Assembly (NCBI GenBank): GCA_910583835.1
Contig: CAJTYM010000018.1
Coordinates: 4,382-68,381 of the forward strand
Length of the DNA stretch: 64,000 nt
DNA from: an uncultured Lachnospiraceae bacterium
Lineage (GTDB): Bacteria; Bacillota; Clostridia; Lachnospirales; Lachnospiraceae
Direction of reading: 5' to 3'
Part shown: in pieces, positions 35,428 to 44,175 of the stretch
How positions within the stretch are numbered: position 1 is the stretch's first letter
Layout: each line of letters opens with the position of its first letter
The notes under the pieces: generated by a model
What the model saw: only the letters and a program-made list of their open reading frames with translations
Told to the model about the DNA's origin: nothing
The model's database searches: none
Program-made: the position numbers and the translations under genes

Positions 35428-36366
35428 GTGAGTGATTTATATAATGTATCATCATCATCGCACGTCCGTGACAAAGATACATCCGCCAGAATCATGCTTT
35501 ATGTAATCATCGCGTTACTGCCGGCGACTGTTTTTGGCGTTATCAATTTCGGAGTACGCGCGCTGGTGCTGATTTTAGTCTGTGTGGCAGTCTGTGTGGC
35601 TTCGGAATGGGTTTTTGAGAAGCTGGTACATAAAAAGAGCACCATCAACGATTTCAGTGCAGTGGTGACCGGTCTTTTGCTGGCATTGAATCTGCCGCAC
35701 ACTTTGCCAATCTGGCAGGCAGTGTTAGGCAGCGTATTTGCGATTGTCATCGTTAAAATGCTGTTTGGCGGCCTCGGGCAGAACTTCATGAATCCGGCGT
35801 TGGGCGCAAGATGTTTCCTGCTGGTGTCATTTGCCGGTACAATGACCAGTTATACTTATGACGGCGTGACAGGGGCAACGCCCTTAGCGCTTTTAAAGAA
35901 CGGCGAGAGCGTAGATACCATGAAGATGTTTCTGGGAACGACCGCCGGGACTATCGGCGAGACCAGCGTGATTGCTATTTTGATTGGCGCAATCATCCTG
36001 ATTCTGCTCGGCGTGATTGATTTGAGGATTCCGGCAAGCTATATTATTTCCTTCGCAGTGTTCATCCTGTTATTTGGCGGGCATGGACTTGACGGAAATT
36101 ATCTGACTGCACAGCTTTGCGGCGGCGGCCTGATGCTGGGAGCATTTTTTATGGCGACAGACTATGTGACTTCGCCGATTACCCCCATGGGCAAGATTGT
36201 ATTTGGCATTCTTCTTGGAATCCTTACGGGATTATTCCGTCTCTTTGGCGCTAACGCAGAGGGTGTTTCCTTTGCCATCATTTTAGGCAACCTTTTAGTG
36301 CCGATTATTGAGAAGTTTACGATTCCAAGGGCATTTGGACAGAAAAAGGAGGTCAGGCATGAATAA
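35428..36366 (+). CDS. rnfD: Rnf complex subunit D
   Basis: A 312-residue membrane subunit with about nine helices. The covalent flavin site is in GATPLALLKNG (threonine of S/D-GATP type). NFMNPALGARCFLL and MATDYVTSPITPMGKI are family blocks. Translation starts at GTG (35428) after AGAGGTG. It overlaps rnfG by eight bases. Confidence 0.95.
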   Translation: MSDLYNVSSSSHVRDKDTSARIMLYVIIALLPATVFGVINFGVRALVLILVCVAVCVASEWVFEKLVHKKSTINDFSAVVTGLLLALNLPHTLPIWQAVLGSVFAIVIVKMLFGGLGQNFMNPALGARCFLLVSFAGTMTSYTYDGVTGATPLALLKNGESVDTMKMFLGTTAGTIGETSVIAILIGAIILILLGVIDLRIPASYIISFAVFILLFGGHGLDGNYLTAQLCGGGLMLGAFFMATDYVTSPITPMGKIVFGILLGILTGLFRLFGANAEGVSFAIILGNLLVPIIEKFTIPRAFGQKKEVRHE

Positions 36367-36970
36367 GAAGATTGTACATGACGCGTTGATTTTAACCGCC
36401 TTTACCCTGGTACTGGGATTTTTGCTTGGCGCTGTCTATGAGATTACCAAAGAGCCCATAGCGGCGGCAGAGAAAGCAGCCTTGGATGAAGCGTACAAGG
36501 TTGTGTTTGCGGATGCAGATTCTTTCGAGGAGGATACGGAGTTTGATGCAGCAGCGGCAGCAGAAATCATTGCCGCAAGCGAGTTCCCCAATGATGAGAT
36601 TACGGCAGTGAATAAAGCAGTCGATGCCTCCGGCAATGTGCTGGGCTATGTCATCAATGTCACTTCCCATGAGGGAAGCCAGGCAGACATTTCATTTTCA
36701 GTGGGCATTACGAACGAGGGCGTTTTGAATGGGTATTCCATCACAGCCATCAGCGAGACGCCAGGCCTTGGCGTACTGGTGCAGGAAGAGCCGTTTTATT
36801 CCCAGTTTGAAGGAAAGTCGGAGGAAACATATACGGTGGTAAAATCCGCCCCATCGGCAGAAAATGAGATTCAGGCAGTCACGGGAGCAACCATTTCTTC
36901 CAGGGCAGTCACGAATGGCGTCAATGCATGTCTGGAATATTTCAGAAGTGCTTTGCAGGGAGGTAACTAA
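36359..36970 (+). CDS. rnfG: Rnf complex subunit G
   Basis: A 203-residue subunit with one N-terminal membrane helix (DALILTAFTLVLGFLLGAVY) and an outward FMN-binding domain. FMN is expected to attach covalently to the threonine in VTGATISSRAV. The ATG at 36359 overlaps the end of rnfD and follows AAGGAGGTCAGGC. It passes electrons between the membrane subunits of the Rnf complex. Confidence 0.95.
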   Translation: MNKKIVHDALILTAFTLVLGFLLGAVYEITKEPIAAAEKAALDEAYKVVFADADSFEEDTEFDAAAAAEIIAASEFPNDEITAVNKAVDASGNVLGYVINVTSHEGSQADISFSVGITNEGVLNGYSITAISETPGLGVLVQEEPFYSQFEGKSEETYTVVKSAPSAENEIQAVTGATISSRAVTNGVNACLEYFRSALQGGN

Positions 36971-36972
36971 GT

Positions 36973-37650
36973 ATGAATAAATATGTAGAACGTTTATATA
37001 ACGGTATTATCAAAGAGAACCCGACGTTTGTGCTGATGTTGGGTATGTGTCCCACCTTGGCGGTAACTTCTTCCGCCATCAACGGTATCGGTATGGGACT
37101 TTCCACAACCGTGGTGCTTGTAATGTCCAATCTGCTGATTTCCATGTTTCGTAAGGTGATTCCGAACGGTGTGCGTATGCCGGCATACATAGTTGTCGTG
37201 GCATCCCTCGTTACTATCGTACAGTTTGTCATGCAGGCGTATACGCCGGCGCTCTCCGCATCTTTGGGCGTGTATATTCCCTTGATTGTGGTGAACTGTA
37301 TTATCCTGGGAAGGGCAGAGAGCTATGCTTCAAAGAATCCCATTATGCCGTCTATTTTTGATGGTATCGGCATGGGGCTTGGGTTTACGGTCGGCCTTAC
37401 GCTTATCGGTCTGATCCGCCAGATTCTGGGGGCGAACCTTGGAATTACCGTATTTATCATGGCTCCTGGAGCATTTTTAGTCCTTGCATTTTTAGTTGCG
37501 GGCATGAACATTGTCAGAGACAAAATGGAAAAGAAGGGCAAGCCGCTGGCAGCTCCTTCCGGATGCCTTACCGGGGACTGTGCAAGCTGTACGCAGTCTG
37601 CAATGTGCACCGGGAAATTATCATCATCCGCGAAAAACTCGCAAGAATAG
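36973..37650 (+). CDS. rnfE: Rnf complex subunit E with cysteine-containing tail
   Basis: A 225-residue membrane subunit with six predicted helices (NPTFVLMLGMCPTLAVTSS, PLIVVNCIILGRAE, GMGLGFTVGL). The family core ends near residue 196. Beyond it is a polar tail with four cysteines (CLTGDCASCTQSAMC) that is not needed for the fold. It starts two bases after rnfG. Confidence 0.95.
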   Translation: MNKYVERLYNGIIKENPTFVLMLGMCPTLAVTSSAINGIGMGLSTTVVLVMSNLLISMFRKVIPNGVRMPAYIVVVASLVTIVQFVMQAYTPALSASLGVYIPLIVVNCIILGRAESYASKNPIMPSIFDGIGMGLGFTVGLTLIGLIRQILGANLGITVFIMAPGAFLVLAFLVAGMNIVRDKMEKKGKPLAAPSGCLTGDCASCTQSAMCTGKLSSSAKNSQE

Positions 37651-37662
37651 GAGGCAGAATAG

Positions 37663-38238
37663 ATGAAAGAATTATTGATGATTGCAATCGGCTCTGCCAT
37701 TGTAAATAATGTAGTGTTAAGCCAGTTCCTTGGAATCTGCCCCTTTCTGGGAGTTTCCAAGAAGACGAATACCGCGGCCGGCATGGGAGGCGCCGTTATC
37801 TTCGTCATTACGCTGGCATCCTTTGTTACCGGTTTGATTTACCAATTTATCCTCACGCCGTTCCATGTGGAGTATCTGCAGACCATCGTGTTCATCCTGG
37901 TGATTGCATCCCTGGTGCAGTTTGTGGAAATGTTCTTAAAGAAGAATATGCCCCCACTGTATGAATCTTTGGGCGTATACCTTCCGCTGATTACCACCAA
38001 CTGTGCAGTATTGGGCGTGGCGCTGACTAATGTAACTAAGGGCTATAATTTACTGCAAGGTGTGGTAAACGGTCTGGCTACCTCCGTGGGATTCTTCATT
38101 GCCATCGTGATAATGGCGGGCCTGCGTGAGAAAATTGAGTACAATGATATACCGAAACGTTTTCAGGGAACGGCAATCGTGCTGATTACGGCCAGCTTAA
38201 TGTCAATCGCCTTCATGGGATTCTCAGGGATGATTTGA
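37663..38238 (+). CDS. rnfA: Rnf complex subunit A
   Basis: A 191-residue membrane subunit related to RnfE, with six helices. The half-site motifs containing the cysteines proposed to bind a shared iron-sulfur cluster are present: NNVVLSQFLGICPFLGV and PLITTNCAVLGVAL. GGAGGCAGAATAG lies upstream of the ATG. Confidence 0.96.
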   Translation: MKELLMIAIGSAIVNNVVLSQFLGICPFLGVSKKTNTAAGMGGAVIFVITLASFVTGLIYQFILTPFHVEYLQTIVFILVIASLVQFVEMFLKKNMPPLYESLGVYLPLITTNCAVLGVALTNVTKGYNLLQGVVNGLATSVGFFIAIVIMAGLREKIEYNDIPKRFQGTAIVLITASLMSIAFMGFSGMI

Positions 38239-38264
38239 CCTAAAGAAGGAAAAAGGAGGAAAAC

Positions 38265-39059
38265 ATGAATATAGGAGCAATTATCATTGCCGCCCTGGTA
38301 GTGGGCGGAAGCGGTATTCTGCTTGGCTTGTTCCTGGGAATTTTCGGGGAAAAGTTTAAAGTAGAGGTAGATGAGAGGGAAGAAGCCATCATGGGCGTCC
38401 TTCCCGGCAACAACTGTGGCGGCTGCGGATATGCCGGATGTTCCGGTCTGGCGGCAGCTATTGTAAAGGGCGAAGCGCCGGTGAACCAATGTCCCGTAGG
38501 CGGGGCTCCCATAGCTGCACAGATAGGTGAGATTATGGGGGTGGCAGCCGAGGAGGGCGCAAGGAAAGTGGCATTTGTCAAATGTGCCGGTGACTGTGAA
38601 AAATCAAAACAGGACTATAAATATACCGGTGTGGAAGATTGCGCAGCGATGGCATTCATCCCCAATGGCGGACCAAAGGGCTGTAATTATGGCTGTCTGG
38701 GCTATGGCAGCTGTGTGAAGGCATGTCCCTTTGATGCGGTACATATTATCAATGGCATTGCTGTGGTGGATAAAGAAGCCTGCAAAGCCTGCGGCAAATG
38801 TGTGGCGGCCTGCCCGAAGAACCTGATAGAACTGATTCCTTACGATGCCAAGAACAAGGTACAGTGCAGTTCCAAGGACAAGGGCAAGGACGTAATGGCA
38901 GCTTGTTCCGTAGGCTGCATTGGCTGTCATCTCTGCGAGAAGAACTGCCCGGAGGGTGCAGTTACGGTTACAGATAATATCGCGCACATTGATTATGAGA
39001 AATGCACCGGCTGCGGCACTTGTGCAGAGAAATGTCCTAAGAAAATTATTAGTATCTGA
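38265..39059 (+). CDS. rnfB: Rnf complex subunit B, multi-cluster ferredoxin
   Basis: A 264-residue electron entry subunit that accepts electrons from ferredoxin. An N-terminal membrane helix is followed by the Fe-S domain NNCGGCGYAGCSGLA...NQCPVGG, then ferredoxin modules CxxxSCVKACPFDAV, CKACGKCVAACPKNL, CIGCHLCEKNCPEGAV and CTGCGTCAEKCPKKI. It closes the operon and is followed by a hairpin. Confidence 0.96.
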   Translation: MNIGAIIIAALVVGGSGILLGLFLGIFGEKFKVEVDEREEAIMGVLPGNNCGGCGYAGCSGLAAAIVKGEAPVNQCPVGGAPIAAQIGEIMGVAAEEGARKVAFVKCAGDCEKSKQDYKYTGVEDCAAMAFIPNGGPKGCNYGCLGYGSCVKACPFDAVHIINGIAVVDKEACKACGKCVAACPKNLIELIPYDAKNKVQCSSKDKGKDVMAACSVGCIGCHLCEKNCPEGAVTVTDNIAHIDYEKCTGCGTCAEKCPKKIISI

Positions 39060-39137
39060 CCTGGGGAAAGTCCTGAGGTCTGGTATTGGTCACGATAATG
39101 TAAATCGAAGAGTTAATATGCAAGGCAGTTTATAATG

Positions 39138-39182
39138 AGAAAGCGGAAAATGCCGATAAAAGCACTTTTCGCTTTCTTTCTG
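39138..39182 (+). terminator. Putative terminator of the rnf operon
   Basis: GAAAGCGGAAAATGC pairs with GCACTTTTCGCTTTC across a short loop, followed by TTTCTGTG. The T run is weak. It stands in the 166-base gap between rnfB and the next gene. Confidence 0.6.
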
Positions 39183-39225
39183 TGAGAAACCATCAGTATT
39201 CCCTCTGGGATAAAGGAGATAGAAA

Positions 39226-40575
39226 ATGAGATACACCGGATATGAACAAATATGGATGTTTTTGATATATAGTTTTCTGGGCTGGTGCCTGGAAGTGATT
39301 TATGCAGCGGCGGGACGGAAGAAATTTGTAAACAGGGGATTCCTCAACGGAATCCTGTGTCCGGTTTACGGATTTTCCATGGTGTTCATGTTGGTGTTTA
39401 TGGATTCCCTGAAGGGAAACTGGTTCTATCTGTTTCTGGGCTGCACGATTGTCGGAACAGTGACGGAACTTATCACGGGCTTGGCGCTGGAGAAAATCTT
39501 TCATCTGCGCCTGTGGAATTATTCAGAAAAAAAGTTTCAGGCAGGGGGGTATATCTGCGTCACGGCATCGCTTGTCTGGGGGCTGCTGGGGCTGCTCGTG
39601 GTTGATTTCATAAATCCGTTTTTCCTAATGGTAATCCGCAAGGTACCTGGGCTTCCTGGCATGGTTTTGCTGATTGTCTCGCTGGTAATCCTTGCAGCGG
39701 ACACTGTGACCACCACAGCAGCTTTGCTGAAAATAAAAAACCAGAACCCGGCGTTTCAGGAGATTGCCGAGGGGTTCACCCAAGCATCAAAATCATTGGA
39801 AGGGTTTATAGTGAAATTAGTGCACCGCAGGGTAAACCGGGCATTTCCAAGCCTCAAAGAGCAGCAGGCAGAGGAAGCGGAACAGGAGCGCATCTGCCGG
39901 GAAACGGTGTTTGCCTATGGCTGCAGTTTCTGTAAGGTGTTCTGGATATTTATGCTGGGAGCATTTCTGGGGGATTTGACGGAGACGGTGTTCTGCCGTT
40001 TTTCCATGGGAAGGTGGATGAGCCGAAGCAGTGTGGTCTATGGCACGTTCAGCCTGGTCTGGGGACTTGGCGTGGCAGGAATAACCATCCTTCTGTACCG
40101 TTACCGTAACCGGGAGGACCGCTATATCTTTCTGGCGGGGACTTTGCTGGGCGGCGCGTACGAGTACATATGCAGCGTATTTACGGAACTGGCTTTTGGA
40201 ACTGTGTTCTGGGATTACAGCAAGATTCCCTTTAACCTGGGCGGGCGAATCAACCTCTTGTTCTGTTTTTTCTGGGGGATTGCTGCCTGGGTGTGGATGA
40301 AACTGCTCTATCCCAAGGTTTCAGATTGGATTGAGAAAATACCCAAAAAACCAGGCAACTTTTTTACATGTATTACGCTTATTTTCATGATAATAAATGT
40401 GTCACTGTCCGGTCTTGCCTTAAACCGCTACAGTGAGCGCGCCTGTGGCATTGCCGCAAATAATGGGGTGGCGCTCTGGTTAGATGAAAGATTTCCAGAC
40501 GAGCGGATGGAACAGATCTATCCCAGTGCAAAGATACGGAGGCAGCAGAAAAAACCAAAACAGAATCAAAGGTAA
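39226..40575 (+). CDS. Duplicated CmpB-type (putative ABC transporter type IV) membrane protein
   Basis: A 449-residue membrane protein made of two copies of the putative ABC-transporter type IV domain (PF06541/CmpB, named from memory). Copy one begins near residue 9 (WMFLIYSFLGWCLEVIYAA, then GFLNGILCPVYGFSMV). Copy two begins near residue 242 (FWIFMLGAFLGDLTETVFC, then SSVVYGTFSLVWGLG). A polar charged linker lies near residues 185-235. Transport has not been shown for the family, and no ATPase gene is adjacent. RBS AAAGGAG precedes the ATG. Confidence 0.85.
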   Translation: MRYTGYEQIWMFLIYSFLGWCLEVIYAAAGRKKFVNRGFLNGILCPVYGFSMVFMLVFMDSLKGNWFYLFLGCTIVGTVTELITGLALEKIFHLRLWNYSEKKFQAGGYICVTASLVWGLLGLLVVDFINPFFLMVIRKVPGLPGMVLLIVSLVILAADTVTTTAALLKIKNQNPAFQEIAEGFTQASKSLEGFIVKLVHRRVNRAFPSLKEQQAEEAEQERICRETVFAYGCSFCKVFWIFMLGAFLGDLTETVFCRFSMGRWMSRSSVVYGTFSLVWGLGVAGITILLYRYRNREDRYIFLAGTLLGGAYEYICSVFTELAFGTVFWDYSKIPFNLGGRINLLFCFFWGIAAWVWMKLLYPKVSDWIEKIPKKPGNFFTCITLIFMIINVSLSGLALNRYSERACGIAANNGVALWLDERFPDERMEQIYPSAKIRRQQKKPKQNQR

Positions 40576-40600
40576 CAGACAGAAAGCAGGAGTATGATAT

Positions 40601-41449
40601 ATGGAAGCAAAAGAATATTTCAGGAAGAAAAAGCGGGTAGTTGTCAAGATTGGCTCTTCCTCTATTAACCATGAGGAGACGGGAAAACTGAATTTTACAA
40701 AGCTGGAAAAGCTGGTGAGGGAATTGTGCGATATCCGCAACCAGGGCATAGACGTGTGCCTTGTCAGCTCCGGCGCTATTGCCGTAGGGCGTCAGGTCCT
40801 GGGATTTGTGGAACGTCCCAAAGATATCGCTACGAAACAAGCGTGTGCGGCAATTGGTCAGGCAAGGCTGATGATGACGTACCAGAAAATGTTTGCCGAA
40901 TACCATCAGACCGTGGGCCAGGTATTGATGACGAAAGGAACTATGCTCGACAATGTCTCTCGCAAGAATGCACAGAATACGTTCGAGGAATTGTTTCGCC
41001 TGGGCGTGATACCCATTGTCAATGAAAATGACACCGTTTCCACTTATGAGATGCGCTTTGGAGACAACGACAGCCTGTCTGCGATTGTGGCAGCGCTGGC
41101 GGGGGCAGATTTACTAATCCTCTTGTCCGACATTGATGGGCTGTTCACCGATGACCCCCGGCAAAATGCGGATGCCCAATTAATTCGTGTTGTTGAAAAT
41201 TTAGACGAGAACATTATTTCCATGGCAAAGGGCACGACCGGCAGCGATGTGGGAACCGGCGGCATGGAAACGAAGCTGATTGCGGCGGAGATTGCCACGC
41301 GTTCCGGGGCAGACATGATTATTGCCAATGGGGAAGACGTAGGGATTCTGCACCGGATTTTTGGGGGGAAATTTAAGGGGACGCTGTTTAAAGAGCATTA
41401 TGATGAGGATTTCTATATTGCAGATTTTATAGAGCAGAGCATGGACTGA
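40601..41449 (+). CDS. proB: Glutamate 5-kinase
   Basis: A 282-residue ProB, the first enzyme of proline synthesis, phosphorylating glutamate with ATP. Blocks: VVVKIGSSSI, LVSSGAIAVGRQVL, PIVNENDTVS, FGDNDSLSAIVA, LLSDIDGLFTDDP and TGGMETKLIAA. It lacks the C-terminal PUA domain of the E. coli enzyme, so feedback control may differ. Its usual partner proA lies 4.9 kb downstream rather than next to it. A strong terminator follows directly. Confidence 0.95.
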   Translation: MEAKEYFRKKKRVVVKIGSSSINHEETGKLNFTKLEKLVRELCDIRNQGIDVCLVSSGAIAVGRQVLGFVERPKDIATKQACAAIGQARLMMTYQKMFAEYHQTVGQVLMTKGTMLDNVSRKNAQNTFEELFRLGVIPIVNENDTVSTYEMRFGDNDSLSAIVAALAGADLLILLSDIDGLFTDDPRQNADAQLIRVVENLDENIISMAKGTTGSDVGTGGMETKLIAAEIATRSGADMIIANGEDVGILHRIFGGKFKGTLFKEHYDEDFYIADFIEQSMD

Positions 41450-41482
41450 AAAGTTACTAAAGTTTTTTTAGTAACTTTTTTG
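41449..41482 (+). terminator. Terminator after proB
   Basis: AAAGTTACTAAA and TTTAGTAACTTT form a 12-pair stem followed by TTTTTT, immediately after the proB stop. It separates proB from the sigma factor gene. Confidence 0.85.
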
Positions 41483-41576
41483 CAACTATGTGATAGAATT
41501 TACCATTTTTCCTGTCTATGCAAGTGAAGGGGTCCTTAAGGTTCATGCAGGTCTTGCAGTTAAGGGAGGTGGAATT

Positions 41577-42137
41577 TTGGAAGATGCAGAGATTGTCGAC
41601 CTGTATTGGGAACGTGATGAACGTGCCATCAGCGAGTCGGACGCAAAATATGGCGTATATTGCTATACCGTTGCCAACAATATACTTTGGAACCAAGAGG
41701 ACAGCAAAGAATGCCTCAATGACACCTGGGTGAAAGCCTGGAATGCGATTCCGCCGCAAAGACCGCTAGCGTTAAAGCCGTTCTTTGCCAAAATCATCCG
41801 CAATCTGGCGCTCAACCGCTATCATATGCAAAATGCCCAAAAACGTGGCGGAAATATGGTCTTAATTGCAATGGAAGAACTGAATGAATGTGTATCTTCA
41901 AAAGAAGATGTGGAATCTGCCTACTTTGCGAAAGTGCTGCAAAAGGATGTAAATCTGTTTTTGCATACCTTGCCTGAACGCGACTGCGATATCTTCCTGC
42001 GCCGTTATTTTTTCCTGGAAAATACGGCTGAGATTGCCAGACGTTATGGAATGCGGGACAGCAATGTGCTGGTGAAACTTTCCCGGCTGCGAAAGAAATT
42101 AAAGAAATATCTGCGAAAGGAGGGATATTCTGTATGA
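41577..42137 (+). CDS. RNA polymerase sigma-70/ECF-like factor
   Basis: A 186-residue sigma factor with region 2 (EDAEIVDLYWERDERAISESDAKY, then NQEDSKECLNDTWVKAWNAIPPQ) and region 4 (LPERDCDIFLRRYFFLENTAEIARRYGM with its helix-turn-helix). The likely start is TTG at 41577, seven bases after GGGAGG; a longer ATG start at 41490 gives an unrelated extension. It overlaps the downstream membrane-protein gene by four bases (ATGA), the usual arrangement of sigma and anti-sigma. Confidence 0.88.
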   Translation: MEDAEIVDLYWERDERAISESDAKYGVYCYTVANNILWNQEDSKECLNDTWVKAWNAIPPQRPLALKPFFAKIIRNLALNRYHMQNAQKRGGNMVLIAMEELNECVSSKEDVESAYFAKVLQKDVNLFLHTLPERDCDIFLRRYFFLENTAEIARRYGMRDSNVLVKLSRLRKKLKKYLRKEGYSV

Positions 42138-43336
42138 CAGGAAAAGATTTGCTGGATGCCATCGGATATGTGGACGAAAGTCTTTTGGAACGCTGCCAGA
42201 GAACGGAACAGATGGAAAGAAAAAAGAAAATCTCGTGGTGTCGGTGCAGCAAAAAATATCCTTCCCTTGCCGCCTGTGCGGGTCTGGTGATTATATCTGT
42301 CCTGGGCATCACATCCTGGCAGTACAATTTTTCCGGCGTGGGCGATACGTTGGTGCATAAGGGTCCCGAGGGCATCATAGTATCATCGAATGTCCATCAT
42401 CCAGAAGAAGCGGAGCGTTTGCCCAAGGCAGATGACAAAGCTGGGGCGGACAATGTTCCAGCGGCGGACAGTTCCAATGGAGCAGCCAGTGACAGTGCAG
42501 AGGATACCTTAAAGGAAACAGATCAGGAACCAACAGCAGGCAGATTTGGTTTATCGAACGGTGATTACCAGTCCGCTCTCCCCATTTTACCAGATACGGA
42601 TACTTCTTCTGGCACGAACAGCGGTGTTGATAACACGCCGAAGGGTTCGGAAGATACAGATATTTTACCCCCCACTGCAGACAAACTATCGAAAGCCGAT
42701 GAGACAGGCGATGTATCGCCGAAGTATTCCCAAGGCATAACGATTGAAACGGTAAAGGAAATCCCCCAAGGAAATCCTTCATCGGAACCAAATGTGCAGC
42801 CAGGGGAACCTAACCAGCCCGATGAAATACCTTCCGTGAAAAAAATTCTGACAGAAAATACGGTCATCATCCGTGGAACCGTAAAAAAGATTCAGCATTT
42901 CCATGCCATGGGTGGGCAAATAGATGTTTATTTTTCCGTAGTTTCCCTGAAAGTAAAAGACGCATATCGGGCAGATGGGAAAGGGAGCCCGCAGAAGGGG
43001 AAAATCTGCAAGATTTATCTGCCTGCCGCTAAGGATGCCGTTCATCCAGACAGCAGTATTTTAGGGAAATTCACAAAGGGCAGTGAAGCGATTGTGATGC
43101 CATATATTGCAGATGCCAAAACCGGCATTCACAAAAAAGGAAAATTCTTTGCAGTTTTGGATGTGTCCGATTATTACTTCGAGTCTGAAACGGCAGAATC
43201 CCATGTTTTTTTGAAGACAAAAACAAACGTCCTCTATGATACCAGGATTTATGAGATTCCACATAGCGGTAAAAAAGTAACTTTAGATGATATCGGAAAT
43301 TACCTGAAAAAGAACTTAAAAAAACAGGTTAAATGA
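42134..43336 (+). CDS. Putative anti-sigma factor, single-pass membrane protein
   Basis: A 400-residue protein with a short basic N-terminal cytosolic part (about residues 1-42), one membrane helix (about 43-62) and a long outer region. The outer region begins with a low-complexity acidic/serine/proline stretch (about 80-230) and ends in a folded domain (about 250-395) with TVIIRGTVKKIQHF. Position and topology fit an anti-sigma factor that holds the adjacent sigma factor until an outside signal is sensed. The sequence itself does not name a known anti-sigma family, so the role is inferred. Confidence 0.75.
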   Translation: MTGKDLLDAIGYVDESLLERCQRTEQMERKKKISWCRCSKKYPSLAACAGLVIISVLGITSWQYNFSGVGDTLVHKGPEGIIVSSNVHHPEEAERLPKADDKAGADNVPAADSSNGAASDSAEDTLKETDQEPTAGRFGLSNGDYQSALPILPDTDTSSGTNSGVDNTPKGSEDTDILPPTADKLSKADETGDVSPKYSQGITIETVKEIPQGNPSSEPNVQPGEPNQPDEIPSVKKILTENTVIIRGTVKKIQHFHAMGGQIDVYFSVVSLKVKDAYRADGKGSPQKGKICKIYLPAAKDAVHPDSSILGKFTKGSEAIVMPYIADAKTGIHKKGKFFAVLDVSDYYFESETAESHVFLKTKTNVLYDTRIYEIPHSGKKVTLDDIGNYLKKNLKKQVK

Positions 43337-43346
43337 AAATTATCAT

Positions 43347-43388
43347 AACCGGAAGATAGAAACCGGAAGATAGAAACCGGAAGATAGA
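43347..43388 (+). repeat. Three tandem 14-base repeats
   Basis: AACCGGAAGATAGA is present three times without change (43347-43360, 43361-43374, 43375-43388) between the anti-sigma and secreted-protein genes, ending next to the ribosome binding site AAGGAGGAA. Copy number could vary and alter spacing to upstream control sites. Confidence 0.9.
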
Positions 43389-43403
43389 AAAAGGAGGAAT
43401 TTT

Positions 43404-44126
43404 ATGAAAACAAGATTTATTTTCACACGGATTACCGCAGTTCTGCTGGCTTTCATTCTGTGCGTTACATTTACAGACACTACATCAATTGCAAAAGCAA
43501 AGCTTTCCGATACCAGACTTACCATGTGGACAAATGACAGCAGCTGTATCAGTTTGGAAAGGGCAGCTTCCAAAGTCACATGGAAAAGTTCCAACAGCAA
43601 GATAGTCAGAATTGAAAAAACTTCTGGAAAATATAGCCAGGATGTATCCTTAGAAACAGGGAATAAGAGTGGGAGCTGCACGTTAAAGGCTAAGGTGAAA
43701 GGTAAGACTTATTGTTGTAAAATAACGGTCAAAAAAGGAACTATCATCAAAAAATATTCTGGCAGAAAATCAAAGAACGTGCTGGAAAGAGTAGTACAGA
43801 CCCCAAATTCCCTTATCGTCCGCTACAGGATGTGCGCTGCAATATATGATAAAAAGAAAGATTCCCCTGCTTCCTATGGCGAATCCATCCGGTTGGAGAA
43901 ATACACAGACGGCAAATGGAACGAGGTTCCGATGGCGGTAGATGTTGTGTTTCCGTGTGAGGCATGTGCGCTGTTCGTTATTCCACCCCAAACAAGTGTC
44001 AGCAGAGCGGTTCATCTAGAGGACTATTATGATATTTCTAAGTTGGAGAAAGGCAGTTACCGGCTCAACGTCAATGTGTTTTATCCTGACTGCATAAACC
44101 CATATGTTAAATTTAAACTTAAATAG
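43404..44126 (+). CDS. Secreted Ig-like (Big2-type) protein
   Basis: A 240-residue exported protein. The signal peptide (residues 1 to about 30, ending near IAKA) is followed by a bacterial Ig-like domain with the hallmark VTWKSSNSKIVRIEK and CTLKAKVKGKTYCCKITVKKG. A second unrecognised beta-rich half follows (about 120-240). It lies 67 bases after the putative anti-sigma gene in the same direction and may be a target or part of the same system. Confidence 0.8.
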   Translation: MKTRFIFTRITAVLLAFILCVTFTDTTSIAKAKLSDTRLTMWTNDSSCISLERAASKVTWKSSNSKIVRIEKTSGKYSQDVSLETGNKSGSCTLKAKVKGKTYCCKITVKKGTIIKKYSGRKSKNVLERVVQTPNSLIVRYRMCAAIYDKKKDSPASYGESIRLEKYTDGKWNEVPMAVDVVFPCEACALFVIPPQTSVSRAVHLEDYYDISKLEKGSYRLNVNVFYPDCINPYVKFKLK

Positions 44127-44130
44127 TTAC

Positions 44131-44170
44131 AAATCCCCCATTACGAAGCGGTTATCGTGATGGGGGATTC
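44131..44170. terminator. Bidirectional terminator between convergent genes
   Basis: AATCCCCCAT and ATGGGGGATT form a ten-pair GC-rich stem around an 18-base loop. It sits between the Ig-like gene (+) and the phosphofructokinase gene (-) and may serve both, though the T runs are short. Confidence 0.7.
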
Positions 44171-44175
44171 TGATA

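Noticed and set aside
41450..41576. Possible N-terminal extension of the sigma factor (ATG 41490)
   Set aside because: The extra 29 residues do not resemble region 2, whereas GGGAGG is placed for TTG 41577 and the family usually begins there.
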